A DNA stretch of 64,000 nt from Aradus depressus (taxonomy: Eukaryota > Arthropoda > Insecta > Hemiptera > Aradidae): contig OY759216.1 of assembly GCA_963662175.1 (NCBI GenBank), positions 55,011,087-55,075,086 on the forward strand. The letters run 5' to 3'. Positions 55,649 through 64,000 of the stretch are shown in pieces (the first letter of the stretch is position 1; each line of letters opens with the position of its first letter). The notes beneath the pieces were generated by a model. It ran no database searches. It was not told the origin of the DNA and saw nothing but the letters and a program-made list of their open reading frames with translations. A program made the translations under genes and the position numbers.

Positions 55649-55805
55649 TCATGATCGGTTTTGTAGTCCTAGTCCGTTTCTAAATTTCAAGAAGTTAGGT
55701 CCTGACAATGGCTTCGTAAGTATGTCTGCATCCATTTCTTCTGATGGGATGTGTAGAATTTCAACATCTCCATGTCCAAGAGAATCATCTCGCAAATACC
55801 AGCTT
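55649..55805 (-). pseudogene. Ty1/Copia pol C-terminal remnant
   Basis: The minus frame reads WYLRDDSLGHGDVEILHIPS, EEMDADILTKPLSGPNFLKF and RNGLGL. The 'H.PSE...ADILTKPL....F...R..LGL' pattern is the end of Copia RNase H. Only this tail is present, and no LTRs are seen. Confidence 0.75.
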
Positions 55806-55929
55806 TTGAAACAAAAAAAACGCTTTGAAATAGCCGTCTTGGAGCTACGATGCCACAGACACAGACACACAGAGAAAAGCTTCAAACTTATAAAGTCCCT
55901 CCTTTTGTGTCGGGGGTTAAAAACATAAT

Positions 55930-57199
55930 TTAAAATTATTAAAAGTGAATAAATGATATAAAAGTCTTTAATAAATAAAAAAATACATAAAACTATTCTA
56001 AAACAATTAAGCTATCTAAAATTTCATAGATGGGGACAGATATGTTATTCCTGTACCTCATCTGAGTCATTACCAAAATTGAGAACTGTTATCTTATTTA
56101 ATCACATTTAAAAATTTTAAATTATGTTTTTTATCGTTTTACCAGACTGTCTGATGAGGGCAACCTGGAAAGCCGGCTGGCATAAAATAATAGAATCAGT
56201 GGGAGGTCAAACTATACTTTTATTTTGCAACTTGAGATATATTTACTTCTCACTACATCTCAGCCATCTTCACATTTACTTACATTAGATTAAATAATAC
56301 ATTTTACTTACACATATTCTTTGTACAGTTCGTCTCCACAGTCCTCCAGCAAATTAAAATCCAAACAGTTTCGAATTGCCAAATCTTCCAAGTATTCTTT
56401 TTTTTTTTAATTCATAATTCCCTTTTTTCTCATTCCGCTCACAATAAAATTTCTCAGTTTGGGATTTCAGTTTTTCCTGAAAAATGAAAAAAATAAATAA
56501 GTATATATTTGAAATATATCAGATTGTTGATACAATTTGACCATCATATAAAAAAACCAATATAATGTTCATATAACTTTAAATAAGCCATTTTAAGAGG
56601 GTCAGATATGATAATAAAATTTGTTAGAAGTCGGACTACTCTATTTTGCAACCTGCGATTAATGGGGTGTAATTTTAATCGCAAATAATATTATATTTGT
56701 GTTATATATTAACGGGTTTCATGTATCTTATGGCTAGGGAATTTTTGTTTTACATTTTTATTTATTTTTTCTAATATATGCAGCTTTAATTTGAAAAATA
56801 TTAGATGAAATTTTACATTTATTAAAACCTTTATAACCAAAACATCAATTGGTTAACAAGAATCAGTGTTTAAATATTTCTACTGAATAAAAAACCTAGA
56901 ACGAGTCAAAAAATTCCACTTTATTTATATGAAAAACACAATATATTTCGCCTGTACACTTGAGAATGAGATGTACACTTGAGTAATCCTGTACACTTGT
57001 GAATGCTCTAACGAGCGAAATATATTGTGTTTTTCATATAAAAAAATCAAGTTCAATTCCCTTAAAAACTAACAGGTTTTTAAAATCGAGCAAATCTTAA
57101 GTTCTTATTATCTCAGCTGAGCCTTTCGAGGGGTTGGCCCATTCTGGCACTAACCGCCTCTGATATATTATATAAACAAACCTAAAACTGATATACATA
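55930..57199. other. Non-coding, repetitive in part
   Basis: 56140-56290 shares CACTTCTCACTACATC(T)CAGCC with 58970-59060. A short inverted pair GCGAAATATATTGTG/CACAATATATTTCGC lies at 56938-57032. No gene. Confidence 0.4.
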
Positions 57200-57584
57200 T
57201 GAGGAGTTTGGAGCCAGAGCGGACCAACCCACAATTTTTCGGAAAATGAGTTATTACCATCCTGATGTTGGCATAGGTTCCCTTTTTTCAAAACCAGTGT
57301 GGATCACTTAGTTTCTTCACTTCAGTGATAGATAGCAGCACTTTAAGTTTAGTCCACAAGTATTTTGTGCATATATTTTCAAAGTCCCAATGGATCATAC
57401 GGCCTTCAAAAACTTTATAGAACACAAAAAGGGATCACTCATCCAATACTATTCTAAAATTTCAAATATAAATAAATATTTGGGGCCCATTTATGGAGAT
57501 AAACAAAATGTACTCAATTTTCAATTGCCATTTTCTTCCTGTTCAGTTTCAACCAGTTGGTCCGCTCTGGCTCCAAACTCCTCA
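57200..57584. mobile_element. MITE M, copy 2
   Basis: Same 29-bp TIRs as 53754-54137. TA flanks both ends. 385 bp, almost identical to copy 1. Confidence 0.88.
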
Positions 57585-57589
57585 TATGT

Positions 57590-57768
57590 ATATACATTTG
57601 GATGCATTCTTAACATTTTTGAAAACAAACAATATAAAGTTGAATGAAGCTAAAAATGGACAACCTAGAGTGAGGATATATATGTAGATTGTCCATTTCT
57701 AGCTTAATTCATAGTTATACTGTTTGTTTTAAAAAATGTCAAGGATGCTACCAAATGTATGCAGATGC
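57590..57768. repeat. Imperfect inverted repeat next to MITE M
   Basis: CATTTGGATGCATTCTTAAC...AAACAAACAATATAA...AGCTAAAAATGGACAA pairs with TTGTCCATTTCTAGCTTAAT...TACTGTTTGTTTT...ATGTCAAGGATGCTACCAAA. The arms are about 75 bp. Confidence 0.65.
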
Positions 57769-58380
57769 ACAAAATGTATTAATTTTTTTGATAAATAATA
57801 CTGTTTGTGGGGGACTGTAGGAGAGAGGTCCTTATGGTGTAACAACATAATTCTGCGCGCATGTTTTATACCTTTTTGCTGAGGAATTTTTCTTTCTTTT
57901 TGTTTTGTGAAAAAGCTAATCACCGTTAAAAGGAGGTAATCTGTATCTATAATTATCTTCGTGAATGAGGAGTGTAATTACCGTATTTATTTTAAAACTG
58001 AATGGGAACTATCCCATCCTTGAGATGGATACAGCTGTATCTACTTTTAAGGAATGCATTTCCCATCTTCAGTTTTTATTTAGGTACTCCTTCAATTGTC
58101 ATATTTTAATTAATTGTACTGATTAAAAAACAAAGAAAAAATAATTTATTATCTTCAACAGTCAATACAAAAGTACCCTGTGGAAAATCATTCAACAAAG
58201 TACGTTGTAGAGGCTAAGAGGAAGGACGAGGCTCTGGAACTTGATGGGCTTGTATAGTAACTTCAGTTGTTGACCACAACTTCAGTAAGAAAGAAAGCAG
58301 AACGTCGCTCTGTATCTAAAAACAATCCACATTTGTTAGAAATCAATCATGTTGATACATCATTACATAGGCAGTAATTA
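57769..58380. other. Non-coding, unassigned
   Basis: No recognised feature. Confidence 0.35.
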
Positions 58381-58385
58381 GGGGT

Positions 58386-58540
58386 TTCGAGCACAAACCC
58401 CACATGTTCTGGGGGGCACAAACCCTACCTCTTCTGGGGGAGCACAAACCCCACCTCTTCAGGGGGGGCACAAACCCCACCTCTTCTGGGGGGGCACAAA
58501 CCCCACCTCTTCTGGCGGAGCACAAACCCTACCTATTCTG
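58386..58540. repeat. Minisatellite, about 5.5 copies of 28-30 bp
   Basis: The GCACAAACCCCACCTCTTCT + GGGGG unit is repeated with small length changes in the G-run. One strand is C/A-rich, the other has short G-tracts every ~29 bp. Confidence 0.92.
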
Positions 58541-58745
58541 GTATTCCCCTTTCCTTCTCTTTAGCCGATCCAGCTGAAAATTGAATAGGTGTTGTCCTTG
58601 TGAACTTCTGGATTTACATACAAAATTTCGTATCGATCTATCTTTCAATCGGAAGTTATCGATACAGACAATTTTCTTTTTCTTCATTTTTTAGATATAA
58701 AGTTCGGAAAACTGAACGGAATTTCTGACCGATTATATAACTACT
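58541..58745 (-). repeat. Family D fragment
   Basis: GCCGATCCAGCTGAAAATTG, TTCTGGATTTACATACAAAA and CTGACCGATTATATAACT. Confidence 0.55.
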
Positions 58746-59345
58746 TATGTGCGATGTTTTCGCAACTGAACGAAATTATAAAATGTTCAAAAAAATGGTG
58801 GAGCTACCACATTGGAATGACTTTTCAACTGAGAAACTTAAATGATCCAACTCAAGGGATATTTTTGTTGCTTATTAAATCAAATTTGAATAGAGATTTC
58901 TTCAATTTCACAGGTTGCTAAATAAAAATGTAGCCTGATCTCAAATGTAGTCAGATTATATAATAAATTAAAATTGATACACATTTTATCTTTAAATCTG
59001 TGAGTTGAGACCATATTCTATTTTGTAGCCTGTGAAATAATCACTTCTCACTACATCAGCCATCTTCGATAGTATGTAGGGCTGACCTTTTCCAAGTCAT
59101 GAACTTGAGAGGTTGGTTGCTATCATGTCCTCACTCACTATTTGCCTTCTGCATTCTGTCTGTAATTACACTTACTAAGAGTTGCATAATAATAATAGTT
59201 TCTCTCACACTTTGAAACAATCTTTACTAATTATTACAACTCAATTCAACTTTTAAAATGTTGAATGTTAGACTCTTGTGTCTACTCTAAAAAAACAAAA
59301 AAAACAACTTGATCTTATGGAAGACTTATTCCGGATAACTCACTG
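58746..59345. other. Non-coding, unassigned
   Basis: No recognised gene or repeat end. Confidence 0.35.
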
Positions 59346-59347
59346 TA

Positions 59348-60237
59348 CAGTAAAATCCGGTTATAATGATATTCAAGGGACCAAGAAAAATACATCGTTA
59401 TATCGGGAAATCGTTACATCCGGAACCAAACTGTTAAACCTACATACAAATGTATGGGCTTGTTAGTGAAAAAAAAGTGTTTTACTATGATCATGTCGAG
59501 AAAGTTTACATATTTTTATTTACTTTTTAAAATTTACATAAAATTTACTTACATACATTTGTAACTGTATACATAAATTATGTATACACATGATTACATA
59601 TGTATTAGTTTTCCACAAAAAAAGTTATTTTAGTTCGCTTGCTTTTTTTTAAGTATAACTTTTTGCTTACATGGTTATGAAGTTCTTTTATGGAAGTTGT
59701 GGTTTCGGGTTTATTTTCATCATCATTTAGGGCGACGAACGTCCGAGAGACTCCAAGAGCGCTGTGGACTAGTGACAAAGTCAGAGTTTTGAGAAGGTCT
59801 TCTTCAGTGCCGTCGATGTCATCGTTGTCCTCCTCCTTGCTCTTATTCAAAACAGACGCCACCATTGTTTCTTCGGTCCGTTCCTCTGATGCAAAGTGAC
59901 ATCAGACTCATTGCTCTTGGAAAGAGTAAACAAGAACCTTGTTTAAAACCCTTTTCTATAGTGTTTGGGTTTTTCTTCCGTTCAAAACTCATACTGTTTT
60001 ACCCAATTATGTATGTATGTGCGTATGTATATACCTATTACATCGTTATAACCGTAATGAAAAAACAACTTTTTCCTATGTTTTAGATCGTTTTATACGG
60101 AATATCGTTATACCCAACATCGTTATATCCGGATTTATTTCTTCACTTTTAAATAGCAAACCAAACTAGATACGGGTTTTACATCGTTATATCCGGAAAA
60201 TCGTTATATCAGGAATCGTTATAAAAGGATTTTACTG
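59348..60237 (-). mobile_element. pogo/Tigger-type element with transposase tail
   Basis: The left end is CAGTAAAATCCGGTTATAA. The reverse complement of the right end is CAGTAAAATCCTTTTATAAC. TA on both sides. Many subterminal ATCGTTATA copies. 890 bp, too short for a full element. A minus-strand frame inside ends like a Tigger transposase. Confidence 0.75.
59605..59874 (-). pseudogene. C-terminal remnant of pogo/Tigger transposase
   Basis: The frame shows an acidic stretch (KSKEEDNDDIDGTEEDLL), then ELHNHVSKKLYLKKSKRTKI before a short end. Family members finish with acidic linkers and a K.TKITDFF-like tail. The DDE domain and CENP-B-like DNA-binding part are missing. Confidence 0.5.
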
Positions 60238-60504
60238 TATTTATAAGCAGAATTGGTCGGCTTAAAAATTATATAATATATTGTAGGTTCATTATTGATG
60301 AATGGAGGATTAGCTGACCCCAACCCCTCCCACTAATCTTCAAAAAATAAAGTGTTGGATTGAGGAGCCCCTTTTCTGGGGACAATTTTCTGGCTACGTC
60401 CTTCAATCAGAGGAACTTGTTGACACTAGTCCCTCACTTTATCTTTCTATTAATGAACCCATCCATATTTAATTTAAGTGAACAAAGTCGAAATATATAT
60501 TATA

Positions 60505-60712
60505 CTTGGAGGTAGCCTACTGAGCTAAAGATCGCGGGTTCGAAACCCAACCGAGGCCCTTAGGTTTTTTCTCTGGTAGCTGAGAATGAACCTAAGTAGG
60601 TAAAATTTAGGACTCCCACAGTAGAGTAGGGCTTATGTCCCCCAGACAAAAGAGCGCTCTGGTAGTAGGCGATATGACCTAGTAGTAAAAGCTCGGGCAT
60701 GAGTCAAAATAA
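60505..60712 (+). repeat. SINE-A with internal deletion
   Basis: GATCGCGGGTTCGAAACCCA is a B box. Then TTTTTTCTCTGGTAGCTGAG jumps to AGGTAAAATTTAGGACTCCC, skipping the central core. The end is AAGCTCGGGCATGAGTCAAA. Confidence 0.8.
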
Positions 60713-61020
60713 CTAACTATAAACTGAAAGTTAGGATAAACTATAATAAGTTATCTTAAATAAGTAATATAGAGGTATCAGTCCTACAATATATGTATTT
60801 TAGTTATTCCACAACTAGTTAAGGCAATTTGCCATCTTAAGGTGGTGAATCTGAACATACATAAACCAACAAATATTCTATACTATTATTATCAAGTCAA
60901 TAATTAACAATAAATAAGTTACGTAAGATAACACGTGATGAAATTTTAGGTGGTATCAAAATAAACACAGAAACACATAAAAGTATTATGTGTAAAAATT
61001 ATTGTTATTTATTGACTTGA
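60713..61020. repeat. Copy of the 34390-34700 repeat, opposite orientation
   Basis: ACTGAAAGTTAGGATAAACT, TTATTCCACAACTAGTTAAG, GGTGGTGAATCTGAACATAC and CAACAAATATTCTATACTAT all match the reverse complement of 34400-34697. In both places SINE-A sits at the same junction. Confidence 0.75.
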
Positions 61021-61871
61021 ACTGTAACAGTTCGTAAAAACAGCTCGTATTATACTTAAATTTTAATGTATGTTAGATGGGATACAAAAATAAATAAAAA
61101 AAATAACTTTTAAACATTTATATCGTATAATTCCACAAAAAATATATACATATGTTTTATATATATGCCGGTTACGGGTTGCGCCGTATCTTCAGCACAA
61201 AGTTCAACGGTGCTAGATTGGCATATTTATACAATACTGAGGTTACCTGATGATGCGACACTCCAACCCCACTGAGGTACCCCTAACAGAAAAATCTATA
61301 CTTAATAATAAAAATTTCATTTAAAATCATCAGCAATACCTCGAAATATTGTCAACGGAACATCAGTTGAGAAACAGTTAGTGAGTAATGATTTTAAAGC
61401 AGTTATTTATATCCAATAAGTGTCATTCATAGGCATTTAAAAAAAAAATGGAAAAATTCCTTTACCTTTATAATAATTGTAAACATTACAGTAAAGTATT
61501 TACATACATAAATAAGGACAATAATTGAAGGTGAAGAATAAATAATGGAATTCAAAAACAATAAACACAAATAAACGAAAAGTATCTGGTAAACAACTTG
61601 CAAGGATGTCTCCCCCTATAGATCGAACAAATCTTTCGATGACATTTCGAAAACAAAAATGCAATGTGTCGTTGGGAAGAATTACAAATTCAACGCCACA
61701 AGCAGTGTACCTAGTTAACCTAACAAGCAGGTGAAGTAACGTTAACCTGCCAGTTTTATCGATCAATGTAACTCGATGTCATACAAGCTCATCAATTATC
61801 CGAATTGAAAAACAACAGTTAAACACCTCCATAAAAAATATGTAATTTTGTTTTTATAGGTTGGGTTCGGT
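61021..61871. other. Non-coding, unassigned
   Basis: Short frames only. No recognised protein. Confidence 0.35.
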
Positions 61872-62204
61872 TTTATGACTCATGCCCGGGCTTTAACTAC
61901 GAGGTCATAATGCCTACTACCAGAGCGCTCTTTCGTCCCTCTGGTGGACATGAGCCCGACTCTACTGTGGGAGTCCTAAATTTTGCCTACCCTAAATTTT
62001 TATTCACCTAGGATAGAGGTCTTTAACGAGTATTTGACATCGTACAGGCTCGGGACCATCGCTTAACGTCCCATCCGAAGGACGGCGTGCTTAAGTTTAT
62101 TTTAGCTCCCAGATCAAATAAACTAAGGTCCTCGGTCGGGTTTCGAACCCACAATCTTGAGCTTAGAAGGCAAGCACGCATACCACTGAGCTACCGGCGC
62201 CCTC
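61872..62204 (-). repeat. SINE-A, near full length
   Basis: Complete from the 3' end (TTATGACTCATGCCCGGGCT) to the tRNA head (GGTTTCGAACCCACAATCTT, ACCACTGAGCTACCGGCGCC). The best-preserved copy in this window together with 27349-27682. Confidence 0.88.
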
Positions 62205-62206
62205 TT

Positions 62207-62417
62207 TTGTTTATATATATATTTTTATTTTATTTTATTTTATTTTTTGGCCTTATGTACGATGCGTATGAGCCATATCACTGTGTTATCTAGTTATTTA
62301 CGACATCCAGGGAGTTCTATCTATGAAATAAAACTCACTCCCGGAGGGGATTCGAACCCACAAACCATGGTGAGACCATGCGACTAAAGCCCTATGCTCT
62401 AGCCCGCATGGCCCCTA
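62207..62417 (-). repeat. SINE-B, near full length
   Basis: The tail has TTTTATTTTATTTTATTTTA. CTCCCGGAGGGGATTCGAAC and CATGCGACTAAAGCCCTATG represent the tRNA-like head in reverse. Confidence 0.78.
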
Positions 62418-62562
62418 ATATATATATATATATAATATATATATATATTTTTTGTCTGTTTTTCATATATCAGATTTTTTTTACTTCCGATTCAGTAATT
62501 GCTTACAAATGACAATCTATAATACATAACATCAAAAATTATGCAGCTATTGGAATTTATTA

Positions 62563-62855
62563 TAGTTAGTATGACTCATGCATTAACTACAAGGTTGGGG
62601 GCCATCGTTGCCGTGCGGACCAGGTCACCATGGTTTGCGGGTTCGAATCCTGTCAGGGAGAGAGTTTTATTTCGTAGATAGAACTCAATCCCGGAGCCAT
62701 GGATATAGTAAATAACTAGATATAAAACCGTTATAGAGACATGACTATTATGCATCGTACATAACGCCAATAAAACAAAATAAAACTACAAGGTCATATC
62801 GCCTACTACCAGAGCGCTCTTTCATCACTCTGTTAGACATGAGCCTGACTACTAT
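62563..62855 (-). repeat. SINE-A fragment split by SINE-B
   Basis: Left part GTATGACTCATGCATTAACT (62571-62595). Right part ATATCGCCTACTACCAGAGC to ATGAGCCTGACT (62795-62855). Confidence 0.8.
62596..62783 (+). mobile_element. SINE-B inserted in SINE-A, 11-bp TSD
   Basis: AACTACAAGGT is duplicated at 62585-62595 and 62784-62794. Head GGGGGCCATCGTTGCCG, B box GGGTTCGAATCCTGTCAGGG, then ATTTCGTAGATAGAACTCAA, with tail CCAATAAAACAAAATAA. Confidence 0.85.
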
Positions 62856-63200
62856 CAGAGAATAAGTATAATTGTTCAATTATTGTAAATACAAATAAAA
62901 AATAAAGTTAATGAAGGCACTACTGTAATGTCTTCATGATCAAAGCAGCAGTGTTGTGGAACGCTCTAATTACCTAACTGAGGTAAATAAACTAGTTCTG
63001 ATATTTATGTGGTTACTTTGGCAAGAACAAAAATAACCAGATAGACATTTGAATTGTTCTTTTGTTTCTTTTATTATCTCATTTTATAGATATTTAGAGC
63101 AAACAATGATACCTACTCAAAACATAAAAACTACAATATTGAACAATTAAAATATATATTTATAAAACAAGAGATAATAGAGAATACAAATTAGCGAATT
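62856..63200. other. AT-rich non-coding
   Basis: No feature recognised. Confidence 0.35.
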
Positions 63201-63366
63201 ACTTTTTAATAGCCATTTCGTGCTGAAAACAGTTTTTTCTTCATTTTCTTCCGATTCTTCTTCGGGCATTTCATTTGATCTTTGTAACGTTTTATACCAA
63301 TCGAACTTCGGTTCACCAACGCTGTTTCCCTGTTCAAACATCATTGTTAAACATTTATTAACATCC
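63201..63366 (-). other. Candidate coding segment of unknown gene (weak)
   Basis: The minus strand reads, after TTTGAACAG (a possible acceptor at about 63331), GNSVGEPKFDWYKTLQRSNE, MPEEESEENEEKTVFSTKWL and a stop further down. The acidic, low-hydrophobic composition and possible splice site could be a terminal exon, but no family is recognised. It could equally be chance or old transposon sequence. Confidence 0.25.
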
Positions 63367-63374
63367 CATTTGGG

Positions 63375-63968
63375 CAGTGCCGGATTAAGCCAGCGAGGGG
63401 CCTGTAGCAAATTCTGTCAAGAGGCCCTTGGTTTGCTTTAGGTTCTCAAGTTTAGGGTATTAAATAAAACAAAACTGTTACAAATAAACTTGTCTGGATT
63501 TAATATGGGCAAATTTAGAGATAACACTTTCAATATCGACTTCTTTAAGCAAATCATGCTCTATATTCATCAAAGTGAGATGATTAAGACGTTCTTGGCC
63601 CATCGTGTTCCTTAACTCATTTTTAATACGTTTTAATGTTGAAAAAGAATGTTCGCCACTGCAGTTAGTGATCATGAGAGACATATAAATGCGCAAGGCA
63701 GTTTCTACGTTTGGGAAACACGATTCTAAAGAATTATTTAATAAAAGTGTATAAAATTGCAGTTCCAATCGAGTCGAAATCGAGTTTTAGATTTTCAGGT
63801 GGGAGTAAAGCATAGCCTAAGCGCTTCGCGCTTAAGGCATGCAAAATATTTTTACGCTTCTATCTAATTTTTTTTTTTTACGGTCAGACAGGCGTTGGAG
63901 CGCGGGGCCCCCCAATTCGCGGGGCCCGTAGCATTTGCTACTCTTGCTACGTGGCTAATCCGCCACTG
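63375..63968 (-). mobile_element. hAT element, internally deleted, 8-bp TSD
   Basis: The left end is CAGTGCCGGATTAAGCCAG. The reverse complement of the right end is CAGTGGCGGATTAGCCACG. CATTTGGG is duplicated at 63367-63374 and 63969-63976, the 8-bp signature of hAT insertion. 594 bp. Confidence 0.9.
63478..63768 (-). pseudogene. hAT transposase C-terminal dimerisation domain remnant
   Basis: The frame reads FPNVETALRIYMSLMITNCS, GEHSFSTLKRIKNELRNTMG and QERLNHLTLMNIEHDLLK. This is the conserved hAT dimerisation region (S.ER.FS.LK.IK..LRS.M...RL..L). The catalytic core and zinc-finger part are absent. Confidence 0.88.
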
Positions 63969-64000
63969 CATTTGGGAAAACATGAAGTTCCCTTGAACAT

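Noticed and set aside
59690..60169. Plus-strand frames in the pogo-like element
   Set aside because: They are the antisense of a better-supported transposase tail or AT-rich spacer.

Overview
The window is eukaryotic, AT-rich and full of transposable-element remnants. It contains one confidently recognisable host gene. That gene is a 16-coding-exon ABC transporter of the arthropod ABCH type (half transporter with the nucleotide-binding domain first, then the membrane domain). It lies on the + strand from 17474 to 52931 and joins into an unbroken 706-residue protein. The gene type, GT-AG introns, tRNA-derived SINEs and R1-, Jockey- and RTE-like LINE fragments point to an arthropod, most likely an insect. 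The ABCH family and the style of the repeats would suit a hemipteran, but the order is inference.

Layout. 1-17.4 kb is upstream or 5' intronic DNA. It holds hAT, PIF/Harbinger and Helitron-type non-autonomous transposons, LINE remnants, copies of SINE-A and of an unclassified dispersed family (here 'family D'), and an exact 20 x 36-bp minisatellite. 17.47-52.93 kb is the transporter gene: only 2.1 kb of 35.5 kb is coding. Intron 1 carries a 6.4-kb satellite array (36 units of 177 or 172 bp with higher-order periodicity). Intron 2 carries SINEs, LINE pieces, a TATA-flanked TIR element and a repeat with a hammerhead-like core. Intron 7 holds a 500-bp foldback, a small MITE and a 113-bp tandem array that ends 15 nt before exon 8. 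Intron 15 holds an antisense R1-clade LINE whose 552-codon frame is still open. 53-64 kb is downstream DNA with two nearly identical MITEs, a Copia remnant, a pogo-like element, nested SINEs and a hAT element with an 8-bp target duplication.

How the parts relate. The transporter exons encode every ATP-binding and hydrolysis motif (Walker A, Q-loop, LSGGQ, Walker B, D-loop, H-loop), a first membrane helix, a large sequon-rich outer loop and about five further helices. Nothing in the coding parts is broken, so the gene looks functional despite heavy intron invasion. In three places repeats lie directly against splice sites (exon 7 acceptor, exon 8 acceptor, exon 10 donor). Nested insertions give a relative chronology: PIF/Harbinger inside SINE-A, SINE-B inside SINE-A, a poly(A) retroelement inside family D, and a TIR transposon inside family D.

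No prokaryotic features, CRISPR arrays, rRNA genes or functional tRNA genes were seen. The tRNA-like sequences are SINE heads.
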